From Bathymodiolus brooksi (lineage: Eukaryota; Mollusca; Bivalvia; Mytilida; Modiolidae): a stretch of 64,000 nt of DNA. A program made the position numbers and the translations under genes. The notes beneath the pieces were generated by a model. That model was not told the DNA's origin. It saw only the letters and a program-made list of their open reading frames with translations, and made no database searches. The DNA lies in the NCBI GenBank assembly GCA_963680875.1, contig OY804589.1, forward strand, positions 32,652,962-32,716,961. Direction: 5' to 3'. This document shows, piece after piece, positions 25,611 through 38,435 of the stretch. Positions within the stretch are counted from its first letter, which is position 1. Each line of letters opens with the position of its first letter.

Positions 25611-27944
25611 CTGTATGTCCACTTCCCAAGGGTGTTTGCATTGTAAGTATTACTGTGTATGTCGACCTACCAAGGATGTTTATATTGCGAGTATTACTGT
25701 GTATATAGACTTACCAAGGATGTTTGTATTGTAAGTATTACTGTGTATGTCGACTTACCAAGGATGTTTGTATTGTAAGTATTATTGTGCATGTCGACTT
25801 ACCAAGGATGTTTGTATTGTAAGTATTACTGTGTATGTCGACTTACCAAGGATGTTTGTATTGTAAGTATTACTGTGCATGTCGACTTACCAAGGATGTT
25901 TGTATTGTAAGTATTACTATGTATGTCGACTTACCAAGGGTGTTTGTATTGTAAGTATTATTGTGCATGTCGACTTACCAAGGATTTTTGCATTGTAAGT
26001 ATTACTGTATGTAGACTTACCAAGGATGTTTGTATTGTAAGTATTACTGTGAATGTAGACTTACCAAGGGTGTTTGTATTGTAAGTATTACTCTGTATGT
26101 AGACTTACCAAGGGTGTTTGTATTGTAAGTATTACTGTGTATGTCGACTTACCAAGGATGTTTCTATTGTAAGTATTACTGTGTATGTAGACGTATCAAG
26201 GTTGTTTGTATTGTAAGTATTACTGTGTATGTAGACGTATCACGGATGTTTGTATTGTAAGTATTGCTGTGTATGTAGACGTATCAAAGGTGTTTGTATT
26301 GTAAGTATTACTGTGTATGTCGACTTACCAAGGATGTTTGTATTGTAAATATTACTGTGTATGTAGACTTACCAATGATGTTTGTATTGTAAGTATTACT
26401 GTGTATGTAGACTTACCAAGGTTGTTTGTATTGTAAGTATTACTGTGTATGTAGACTTACCAAGGATGTTTGTATTGTAAATATTACTGTGTATGTCGAC
26501 TTCCCAAGGATGTTTGTATTGTAAGTATTACTGTGTATGTCGACTTCCCAAGGGTGTTTGCATTGTAAGTATTACTGTGTATGTCGACCTACCAAGGATG
26601 TTTATATTGCGAGTATTACTGTGTATATAGACTTACCAAGGATGTTTGTATTGTAAGTATTACTGTGTATGTCGACTTACCAAGGATGTTTGTATTGTAA
26701 GTATTATTGTGCATGTCGACTTACCAAGGATGTTTGTATTGTAAGTATTACTGTGTATGTCGACTTACCAAGGATGTTTGTATTGTAAGTATTACGGTGC
26801 ATGTCGACTTACCAAGGATGTTTGTATTGTAAGTATTACTATGTATATCGACTTACCAAGGGTGTTTGTATTGTAAGTATTACTGTGTATGTCGACTTAC
26901 CAAGGATGTTTGTATTGTAAGTATTACTGTGTATGTAGACTTATCAAGGGTGTTTGTATTGTAAGTATTACTGTGTATGTCGACTTACCAAGGATGTTTG
27001 TATTGTATGTATTACTGTGTATGTCGACTTACCAAGGATGTTTCTATTGTAAGTATTACTGTGTATGTAGACGTATCAAGGTTGTTTGTATTGTAAGTAT
27101 TACTGTGTATGTCGATTTATTAAGGATGTTTGTATTGTAAGTATTACGGTGTATGTAGACGTATCACGGATGTTTGTATTGTAAGTATTGCTGTGTATGT
27201 AGACGTATCAAGGGTGTTTGTATTGTAAGTATTACTGTGTATGTCGACTTACCAAGGATGTTTGTATTGTAAATATTACTGTGTATGTAGACTTACCAAG
27301 GATGTTTGTATTGTAAGTATTACTGTATATGTAGACTTACCAATGATGTTTGTATTGTAAGTATTGCTGTGTATGTAGACGTATCAAGGGTGTTTGTATT
27401 GTAAGTATTACTGTGTATGTCGACTTACCAAGGATGTTTGTATTGTAAATATTACTGTGTATGTCGACTTACCAATGATGTTTGTATTGTAAGTATTACT
27501 GTGCATGTCGACTTACCAAGGATGTTTGTATTGTACGTATTACTGTGTATGTCGACTTACCAAGGATGTTTGTATTGTAAGTATTACTGTGTATGTCGAC
27601 TTACCAAGGGTGTTTGTATTGTAAGTATTACTGTGCATGTCGACTTACCAAGGATTTTTGCATTGTAAGTATTACTGTATGTAGACTTACCAAGGATGTT
27701 TGTATTGTAAGTATTACTGTGAACTTAGACTTTCCAAGGGTGTTTGTATTGTAAGTATTACTCTGTATGTAGACTTACCAAGGGTGTTTGTATTGTAAGT
27801 ATTACTGTGTATGTCGACTTACCAAGGATGTTTCTATTGTAAGTATTACTGTGTATGTAGACGTATCTAGGTTGTTTGTATTGTAAGTATTACTGTGTAT
27901 GTCGATTTATTAAGGATGTTTGTATTGTAAGTATTACTGTGTAT
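25611..27944 (+). repeat. Family-B segment after A block II
   Basis: The segment carries B-type units with a 42-bp monomer near 26,006, a TACGGTGCATG unit near 26,793, TATATCGAC near 26,845 and a private GTATGTATTAC near 27,006. From 26,241 it matches the interval beginning 39,767 at offset 13,526. No second-marker unit is present, unlike the matching interval near 39,272, because 16 units are missing here. Confidence 0.82.
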
Positions 27945-30900
27945 GTAAATTTAGCAATGATTTTGTGTTGTAAGTATTACTGTGTATGTCGACTTATCAA
28001 GGGTGTTTGTATTGTAAGTATTACTATGTATGTAGACTTACCAAGGATGTTTGTATTGTAAGTATTACTGTGTATGTAGACTTACCAAGGATATTTGTAT
28101 TGTAAGTATTACTGTGTATGTCGACTTACCAAGGATGTTTGTATTGTAAGTATTACTGTGTATGTAGACTTACCAAGGTTGTTTGTATTGTAAGTATTAC
28201 TGTGTATGTAAACTTACCAAGGATGTTTGTATTGTAAATATTACTGTGTATGTCGACTTCCCAAGGATGTTTGTATTGTAAGTATTACTGTGTATGTCGA
28301 CTTCCCAAGGGTGTTTGCATTGTAAGTATTACTGTGTATGTCGACCTACCAAGGATGTTTATATTGCGAGTATTACTGTGTATGTCGACTTACCAAGGAT
28401 GTTTGTATTGTAAGTATTACTGTGCATGTCGACTTACCAAGGATGTTTCTATTGTAAGTATTACTATGTATGTCGACTTACCAAGGGTGTTTGTATTGTA
28501 AGTATTACTGTGTATGTCGACTTACCAAGGATGTTTGTATTGTAAGTATTACTGTGTATGTAGACTTATCAAGGGTGTTTGTATTGTAAGTATTACTGTG
28601 TATGTCGACTTACCAAGGATGTTTGTATTGTAAGTATTACTGTGTATGTCGACTTACCAAGGATGTTTGAATTGTAAGTATTACTGTGCATGTCGACTTA
28701 CCAAGGGTGTTTGTATTGTAAGTATTACTGTGTATGTCGACTTACCAAGGATTTTTGCATTGTAAGTATTACTGTATGTAGACTTACCAAGGATGTTTGT
28801 ATTGAAAGTATTACTGTGAATGTAGACTTACCAAGGGTGTTTGTATTGTAAGTATTACTCTGTATGTAGACTTACCAAGGGTGTTTGTATTGTAAGTATT
28901 AATGTGTATGTCAACTTACCAAGGATGTTTCTATTGTAAGTATTACTGTGTATGTAGACGTATCAAGGTTGTTTGCATTGTAAGTATTACTGTGTATGTC
29001 CATTTATTAAGGATGTTTGTATTGTAAGTATTACTGTGTATGTAGACGTATCACGGATGTTTGTATTGTAAGTATTGCTGTGTATGTAGATGTATCAAGG
29101 GTGTTTGTATTGTAAGTATTACTGTGTATGTCGACCTACCAAGGATGTTTGTATTGTAAATATTACTGTGTATGTAGACTTACCAAGGATGTTTGTATTG
29201 TAAGTATTACTTTGTATTTAGACTTAGCAATGATTTTGTGTTGTAAGTATTACTGTGTATGTCGACTTATCAAGGGTGTTTGTATTGTAAGTATTACTAT
29301 GTATGTAGACTTACCAAGGATGTTTGTATTGTAAGTATTACTGTGTATGTCGACTTACCAAGGATGTTTGTATTGTAAGTATTACTCTGCATGTCGACTT
29401 ACCAAGGGTGTTTGTATTGTAAGTATTACTGTGCATGTCGACTTACCAAGGATGTTTGCATTGTAAGTATTACTGTATGTAGACTTACCAAGGATGTTTG
29501 TATTGTAAGTATTACTGTGAATGTAGACTTACCAAGGGTGTTTGTATTGTAAGTATTACTCTGTATGTAGACTTACCAAGGGTGTTTGTATTGTAAGTAT
29601 TACTGTGTATGTCGACTTACCAAGGATGTTTCTATTGTAAGTATTACTGTGTATGTAGACGTATCAATGTTGTTTGTATTGTAAGTATTACTGTGTATGT
29701 CGACCTACCAAGGATGTTTATATTGCGAGTATTACTGTGTATATAGACTTACCAAGGATGTTTGTATTGTAAGTATTACTGTGTATGTCGACTTACCAAG
29801 GATGTTTGTATTGTAAGTATTATTGTGCATGTCGACTTACCAAGGATGTTTGTATTGTAAGTATTACTGTGTATGTCGACTTACCAAGGATGTTTGTATT
29901 GTAAGTATTACTGTGCATGTCGACTTACCAAGGATGTTTGTATTGTAAGTATTACTATGTATATCGACTTACCAAGGGTGTTTGTATTGTAAGTATTACT
30001 GTGTATGTCGACTTACCAAGGATGTTTGTATTGTAAGTATTACTGTGTATGTAGACTTATCAAGGGTGTTTGTATTGTAAGTATTACTGTGTATGTCGAC
30101 TTACCAAGGATGTTTGTATTGTAAGTATTACTGTGTATGTCGACTTACCAAGGATGTTTCTATTGTAAGTATTACTGTGTATGTAGACGTATCAAGGTTG
30201 TTTGTATTGTAAGTATTACTGTGTATGTCGATTTATTAAGGATGTTTGTATTGTAAGTATTACGGTGTATGTAGACGTATCACGGATGTTTGTATTGTAA
30301 GTATTGCTGTGTATGTAGACGTATCAAGGGTGTTTGTATTGTAAGTATTACTGTGTATGTCGACTTACCAAGGATGTTTGTATTGTAAGTATTATTGTGC
30401 ATGTCGACTTACCAAGGATGTTTGTATTGTAAGTATTACTGTGTATGTCGACTTACCAAGGATGTTTGTATTGTAAGTATTACGGTGCATGTCGACTTAC
30501 CAAGGATGTTTGTATTGTAAGTATTACTATGTATATCGACTTACCAAGGGTGTTTGTATTGTAAGTATTACTGTGTATGTCGACTTACCAAGGATGTTTG
30601 TATTGTAAGTATTACTGTGTATGTAGACTTATCAAGGGTGTTTGTATTGTAAGTATTACTGTGTATGTCGACTTACCAAGGATGTTTGTATTGTAAGTAT
30701 TACTGTGTATGTCGACTTACCAAGGATGTTTCTATTGTAAGTATTACTGTGTATGTAGACGTATCAAGGTTGTTTGTATTGTAAGTATTACTGTGTATGT
30801 CGATTTATTAAGGATGTTTGTATTGTAAGTATTACGGTGTATGTAGACGTATCACGGATGTTTGTATTGTAAGTATTGCTGTGTATGTAGACGTATCAAG

Positions 30901-31632
30901 GGTGTTTGTATTGTAAGTATTACTGTGTATGTCGACTTACCAAGGATGTTTGTATTGTAAATATTACTGTGTATGTAGACTTACCAAGGATGTTTGTATT
31001 GTAAGTATTACTGTATATGTAGACTTACCAATGATGTTTGTATTGTAAGTATTGCTGTGTATGTAGACGTATCAAGGGTGTTTGTATTGTAAGTATTACT
31101 GTGTATGTCGACTTACCAAGGATGTTTGTATTGTAAATATTACTGTGTATGTCGACTTACCAAGGATGTTTGTATTGTAAGTATTACTGTGCATGTCGAC
31201 TTACCAAGGATGTTTGTATTGTACGTATTACTGTGTATGTCGACTTACCAAGGATGTTTGTATTGTAAGTATTACTGTGTATGTCGACTTACCAAGGGTG
31301 TTTGTATTGTAAGTATTACTGTGCATGTCGACTTACCAAGGATTTTTGCATTGTAAGTATTACTGTATGTAGACTTACCAAGGATGTTTGTATTGTAAGT
31401 ATTACTGTGAACTTAGACTTTCCAAGGGTGTTTGTATTGTAAGTATTACTCTGTATGTAGACTTACCAAGGGTGTTTGTATTGTAAGTATTACTGTGTAT
31501 GTCGACTTACCAAGGATGTTTCTATTGTAAGTATTACTGTGTATGTAGACGTATCTAGGTTGTTTGTATTGTAAGTATTACTGTGTATGTCGATTTATTA
31601 AGGATGTTTGTATTGTAAGTATTACTGTGTAT
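27945..31632 (+). repeat. B-HOR copy, 84 units (3,688 bp)
   Basis: The length equals 84 x 44 minus 8. Marker 2 is near 29,214. The copy is nine units longer than the 75-unit form. It contains a 13-unit tandem duplication at 29,817-30,960, so other units must be missing relative to the 75-unit form. It ends with the ATTGCTGTG route into GTAAATATT rather than the GTATTGTCAG / CCCACGGG route used by several other copies. Confidence 0.9.
29817..30960 (+). repeat. 13-unit (572-bp) tandem duplication
   Basis: TATTGTGCATG at 29,821 recurs at 30,393, and TACGGTGTATG at 30,261 recurs at 30,833. Both shifts are 572 bp, or 13 x 44. The two halves follow the same order, but the second has TACGGTGCATG near 30,480 where the first has TACTGTGCATG. 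The CGG form also occurs near 26,793 and 40,319. The pair therefore looks like a join between two non-identical HOR copies rather than a simple replication of one. Confidence 0.88.
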
Positions 31633-34600
31633 GTAAATTTAGCAATGATTTTGTGTTGTAAGTATTACTGTGTATGTCGACTTATCAAGGGTGTTTGTAT
31701 TGTAAGTATTACTATGTATGTAGACTTACCAAGGATGTTTGTATTGTAAGTATTACTGTGTATGTAGACTTACCAAGGATATTTGTATTGTAAGTATTAC
31801 TGTGTATGTCGACTTACCAAGGATGTTTGTATTGTAAGTATTACTGTGTATGTAGACTTACCAAGGTTGTTTGTATTGTAAGTATTACTGTGTATGTAAA
31901 CTTACCAAGGATGTTTGTATTGTAAATATTACTGTGTATGTCGACTTCCCAAGGATGTTTGTATTGTAAGTATTACTGTGTATGTCAACTTCCCAAGGGT
32001 GTTTGCATTGTAAGTATTACTGTGTATGTCGACCTACCAAGGATGTTTATATTGCGAGTATTACTGTGTATGTCGACTTACCAAGGATGTTTGTATTGTA
32101 AGTATTACTGTGCATGTCGACTTACCAAGGATGTTTCTATTGTAAGTATTACTATGTATGTCGACTTACCAAGGGTGTTTGTATTGTAAGTATTACTGTG
32201 TATGTCGACTTACCAAGGATGTTTGTATTGTAAGTATTACTGTGTATGTAGACTTATCAAGGGTGTTTGTATTGTAAGTATTACTGTGTATGTCGACTTA
32301 CCAAGGATGTTTGTATTGTAAGTATTACTGTGTATGTCGACTTACCAAGGATGTTTGAATTGTAAGTATTACTGTGCATGTCGACTTACCAAGGGTGTTT
32401 GTATTGTAAGTATTACTGTGCATGTCGACTTACCAAGGATTTTTGCATTGTAAGTATTACTGTATGTAGACTTACCAAGGATGTTTGTATTGTAAGTATT
32501 ACTGTGAATGTAGACTTACCAAGGGTGTTTGTATTGTAAGTATTACTCTGTATGTAGACTTACCAAGGGTGTTTGTATTGTAAGTATTAATGTGTATGTC
32601 AACTTACCAAGGATGTTTCTATTGTAAGTATTACTGTGTATGTAGACGTATCAAGGTTGTTTGCATTGTAAGTATTACTGTGTATGTCCATTTATTAAGG
32701 ATGTTTGTATTGTAAGTATTACTGTGTATGTAGACGTATCACGGATGTTTGTATTGTAAGTATTGCTGTGTATGTAGATGTATCAAGGGTGTTTGTATTG
32801 TAAGTATTACTGTGTATGTCGACCTACCAAGGATGTTTGTATTGTAAATATTACTGTGTATGTAGACTTACCAAGGATGTTTGTATTGTAAGTATTACTT
32901 TGTATTTAGACTTAGCAATGATTTTGTGTTGTAAGTATTACTGTGTATGTCGACTTATCAAGGGTGTTTGTATTGTAAGTATTACTATGTATGTAGACTT
33001 ACCAAGGATGTTTGTATTGTAAGTATTACTGTGTATGTCGACTTACCAAGGATGTTTGTATTGTAAGTATTACTCTGCATGTCGACTTACCAAGGGTGTT
33101 TGTATTGTAAGTATTACTGTGCATGTCGACTTACCAAGGATGTTTGCATTGTAAGTATTACTGTATGTAGACTTACCAAGGATGTTTGTATTGTAAGTAT
33201 TACTGTGAATGTAGACTTACCATGGGTGTTTGTATTGTAAGTATTACTCTGTATGTAGACTTACCAAGGGTGTTTGTATTGTAAGTATTACTGTGTATGT
33301 CGACTTACCAAGGATGTTTCTATTGTAAGTATTACTGTGTATGTAGACGTATCAATGTTGTTTGTATTGTAAGTATTACTGTGTATGTCGACCTACCAAG
33401 GATGTTTATATTGCGAGTATTACTGTGTATATAGACTTACCAAGGATGTTTGTATTGTAAGTATTACTGTGTATGTCGACTTACCAAGGATGTTTGTATT
33501 GTAAGTATTATTGTGCATGTCGACTTACCAAGGATGTTTGTATTGTAAGTATTACTGTGTATGTCGACTTACCAAGGATGTTTGTATTGTAAGTATTACT
33601 GTGCATGTCGACTTACCAAGGATGTTTGTATTGTAAGTATTACTATGTATATCGACTTACCAAGGGTGTTTGTATTGTAAGTATTACTGTGTATGTCGAC
33701 TTACCAAGGATGTTTGTATTGTAAGTATTACTGTGTATGTAGACTTATCAAGGGTGTTTGTATTGTAAGTATTACTGTGTATGTCGACTTACCAAGGATG
33801 TTTGTATTGTAAGTATTACTGTGTATGTCGACTTACCAAGGATGTTTCTATTGTAAGTATTACTGTGTATGTAGACGTATCAAGGTTGTTTGTATTGTAA
33901 GTATTACTGTGTATGTCGATTTATTAAGGATGTTTGTATTGTAAGTATTACGGTGTATGTAGACGTATCACGGATGTTTGTATTGTAAGTATTGCTGTGT
34001 ATGTAGACGTATCAAGGGTGTTTGTATTGTAAGTATTACTGTGTATGTCGACTTACCAAGGATGTTTGTATTGTAAATATTACTGTGTATGTAGACTTAC
34101 CAAGGATGTTTGTATTGTAAGTATTACTGTATATGTAGACTTACCAAGGTTGTTTGTATTGTCAGTATTACTGTGTATGTAGACTTACCAAGGATGTTTG
34201 TATTGTAAATATTACTGTGTATGTCGACTTCCCACGGGTGTTTGCATTGTAAGTATTACTGTGTATGTCGACCTACCAAGGATGTTTATATTGCGAGTAT
34301 TACTGTGTATATAGACTTACCAAGGATGTTTGTATTGTAAGTATTACTGTGCATGTCGACTTACCAAGGATGTTTGTATTGTAAGTATTATTGTGCATGT
34401 CGACTTACCAAGGATGTTTGTATTGTAAGTATTACTGTGTATGTCGACTTACCAAGGATGTTTGTATTGTAAGTATTACTGTGCATGTCGACTTACCAAG
34501 GATGTTTGTATTGTACGTATTACTGTGTATGTCGACTTACCAAGGATGTTTGTATTGTAAGTATTACTGTGTATGTCGACTTACCAAGGGTGTTTGTATT

Positions 34601-34924
34601 GTAAGTATTACTGTGCATGTCGACTTACCAAGGATTTTTGCATTGTAAGTATTACTGTATGTAGACTTACCAAGGATGTTTGTATTGTAAGTATTACTGT
34701 GAACTTAGACTTTCCAAGGGTGTTTGTATTGTAAGTATTACTCTGTATGTAGACTTACCAAGGGTGTTTGTATTGTAAGTATTACTGTGTATGTCGACTT
34801 ACCAAGGATGTTTCTATTGTAAGTATTACTGTGTATGTAGACGTATCTAGGTTGTTTGTATTGTAAGTATTACTGTGTATGTCGATTTATTAAGGATGTT
34901 TGTATTGTAAGTATTACTGTGTAT
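31633..34924 (+). repeat. B-HOR copy, canonical 75 units (3,292 bp)
   Basis: The length equals 75 x 44 minus 8: two 43-bp markers and three 42-bp units. Marker 2 is near 32,902. Private changes are GTCAACTTCCC near 31,984 and CCATGGGTG near 33,220. It ends with the GTATTGTCAG and CTTCCCACGGG units near 34,157 and 34,226. Confidence 0.92.
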
Positions 34925-36057
34925 GTAAATTTAGCAATGATTTTGTGTTGTAAGTATTACTGTGTATGTCGACTTATCAAGGGTGTTTGTATTGTAAGTA
35001 TTACTATGTATGTAGACTTACCAAGAATGTTTGTATTGTAAGTATTACTGTGTATGTAGACTTACCAAGGATATTTGTATTGTAAGTATTACTGTGTATG
35101 TCGACTTACCAAGGATGTTTGTATTGTAAGTATTACTGTGTATGTAGACTTACCAAGGTTGTTTGTATTGTAAGTATTACTGTGTATGTAAACTTACCAA
35201 GGATGTTTGTATTGTAAATATTACTGTGTATGTCGACTTCCCAAGGATGTTTGTATTGTAAGTATTACTGTGTATGTCGACTTCCCAAGGGTGTTTGCAT
35301 TGTAAGTATTACTGTGTATGTCGACCTACCAAGGATGTTTATATTGCGAGTATTACTGTGTATGTCGACTTACCAAGGATGTTTGTATTGTAAGTATTAC
35401 TGTGCATGTCGATTTACCAAGGATGTTTCTATTGTAAGTATTACTATGTATGTCGACTTACCAAGGGTGTTTGTGTTGTAAGTATTACTGTGTATGTCGA
35501 CTTACCAAGGATGTTTGTATTGTAAGTATTACTGTGTATGTAGACTTATCAAGGGTGTTTGTATTGTAAGTATTACTGTGTATGTCGACTTACCAAGGAT
35601 GTTTGTATTGTAAGTATTACTGTGTATGTCGACTTACCAAGGATGTTTGAATTGTAAGTATTACTGTGCATGTCGACTTACCAAGGGTGTTTGTATTGTA
35701 AGTATTACTGTGCATGTCGACTTACCAAGGATTTTTGCATTGTAAGTATTACTGTATGTAGACTTACCAAGGATGTTTGTATTGTAAGTATTACTGTGAA
35801 TGTAGACTTACCAAGGGTGTTTGTATTGTAAGTATTACTCTGTATGTAGACTTACCAAGGGTGTTTGTATTGTAAGTATTAATGTGTATGTCAACTTACC
35901 AAGGATGTTTCTATTGTAAGTATTACTGTGTATGTAGACGTATCAAGGTTGTTTGCATTGTAAGTATTACTGTGTATGTCCATTTATTAAGGATGTTTGT
36001 ATTGTAAGTATTACTGTGTATGTCGACCTACCAAGGATGTTTGTATTGTAAATATTA

Positions 36058-38435
36058 CTGTGTATGTAGACGTATCAAGGGTGTTTGTATTGTAAGTATT
36101 ACTGTGTATTTCGACTTACCAAGGATGTTTGTATTGTAAATATTACTGTTTAGGTAGACTTATCAAGGATGTTTGTATTGTAAGTATTACTGTGTATGTA
36201 GACTTACCAAGGTTGTTTGTATTGTAAGTATTACTGTGTATGTAGACTTACCAAGGATGTTTGTATTGTAAATATTACTGTGTATGTCGACTTCCCAAGG
36301 ATGTTTGTATTGTAAGTATTACTGTGTATGTCGACTTCCCAATAGTGTTTGCATTGTAAGTATTACTGTGTATGTCGACCTACCAAGGATGTTTATATTG
36401 CGAGTATTACTGTGTATATAGACTTACCAAGGATGTTTGTATTGTAAGTATTACTGTGTATGTCGACTTACCAAGGATGTTTGTATTGTAAGTATTATTG
36501 TGCATGTCGACTTACCAAGGATGTTTGTATTGTAAGTATTACTGTGTATGTCGACTTACCAAGGATGTTTGTATTGTAAGTATTACTGTGCATGTCGACT
36601 TACCAAGGATGTTTGTATTGTAAGTATTACTATGTATGTCGACTTACCAAGGATGTTTGTATTGTAAGTATTACTGTGTATGTCGACTTACCAAGGATGT
36701 TTGTATTGTAAGTATTATTGTGCATGTCGACTTACCAAAGATGTTTGTATTGTAAGTATTACTGTGTATGTCGACTTACCAAGGATGTTTGTATTGTAAG
36801 TATTACTGTTCATGTCGACTTACCAAGGATGTTTGTATTGTAAGTATTACTATGTATGTCGACTTACCAAGGATGTTTGTATTGTAAGTATTATTGTGCA
36901 TGTCGACTTACCAAGGATGTTTGTATTGTAAGTATTACTGTGTATGTCGACTTACCAAGGATGTTTGTATTGTAAGTATTACTGTGTATGTAGACTTATC
37001 AAGGGTGTTTGTATTGTAAATATTACTGTGTATGTCGACTTACCAAGGATGTTTGTATTGTAAGTATTACTGTGTATGTCGACTTACCAAGGATGTTTGT
37101 ATTGTAAGTATTATTGTGAATGTAGACTTACCAAGGGTGTTTGTTTTGTAAGTATTACTCTGTATGTAGACTTACCAAGGGTGTTTGTATTGTAAATATT
37201 ACTGTTTATGTAGACTTATCAAGGATGTTTGTATTGTAAGTATTACTGTGTATGTAGACTTACCAATGATGTTTGTATTGTAAGTATTACTGTGTATGTA
37301 GACTTACCAAGGTTGTTTGTATTGTAAGTATTACTGTGTATGTAGACTTACCAAGGATGTTTGTATTGTAAATATTACTGTGTATGTCGACTTCCCAAGG
37401 ATGTTTGTATTGTAAGTATTACTGTGTATGTCGACTTCCCAAGGGTGTTTGCATTGTAAGTATTACTGTGTATGTCGACCTACCAAGGATGTTTATATTG
37501 CGAGTATTACTGTGTATATAGACTTACCAAGGATGTTTGTATTGTAAGTATTACTGTGTATGTCGACTTACCAAGGATGTTTGTATTGTAAGTATTACTG
37601 TGTATGTCGACTTACCAAGGATGTTTGTATTGTAAGTATTACTGTGCATGTCGACTTACAAAGGATGTTTGTATTGGAAGTATTACTATGTATGTCGACT
37701 TACCAAGGATGTTTGTATTGTAAGTATTATTGTGCATGTCGACTTACCAAGGATGTTTCTATTGTAAGCATTACTGTGTATGTCGACTTACCAAGGATGT
37801 TTGTATTGTAAGTATTACTGTGTATGTAGACTTATCAAGGGTGTTTGTATTGTAAATATTACTGTGTATGTCGACTTACCAAGGATGTTTGTATTGTAAG
37901 TATTACTGTGTATGTCGACTTACCAAGGATGTTTGTATTGTAAGTATTATTGTGAATGTAGACTTACCAAGGGTGTTTGTTTTGTAAGTATTACTCTGTA
38001 TGTAGACTTACCAAGGGTGTTTGTATTGTAAGTATTACTGTGTATGTCGACTTACCAAGGATGTTTCTATTGTAAGTATTACTTTGTATGTAGACGTATC
38101 AAGGTTGTTTGTATTGTAAGTATTACTGTGTATGTCGATTTATTAAGGATGTTTGTATTGTAAGTATTACTGTATATGTAGACGTATCACGGATGTTTGT
38201 ATTGTAAATATTGCTGTGTATGTAGACGTATCAAGGGTGTTTGTATTGTAAGTATTACTGTGTATTTCGACTTACCAAGGATGTTTGTATTGTAAATATT
38301 ACTGTTTATGTAGACTTATCAAGGATGTTTGTATTGTAAGTATTACTGTATATGTAGACTTACCAATGATATTTGTATTGTAAGTATTACTGTGTATGTA
38401 GACTTACCAAGGTTGTTTTTATTGTAAGTATTACT
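36058..38435 (+). repeat. Family-A HOR block III
   Basis: Bases 36,058-37,195 match 3,996-5,133 (offset 32,062) and the equivalent 23,189-24,326, including TTTAGGTAG, CAATAGTG and TGTTCATG. At 37,196 it switches to match 24,591 onward (offset 12,605), a join that omits about ten units. Markers at 37,143 and 37,979 are 836 bp apart, or 19 units. It closes with the same hybrid CTCTGTATGTCC unit as block II. Confidence 0.88.

Larger units (their letters stand above)
19334..27944 (+). repeat. Composite B-A-B interval (8,611 bp)
   Basis: No marker-1 unit occurs between 19,334 and 27,945. The interval starts as family B, passes the rare-variant stretch near 21,170-22,250, becomes family A at about 22,253-25,610, and returns to B at 25,611. 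It is best read as a B HOR interrupted by a family-A tract, itself partly a copy of the window's left end. Confidence 0.82.
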
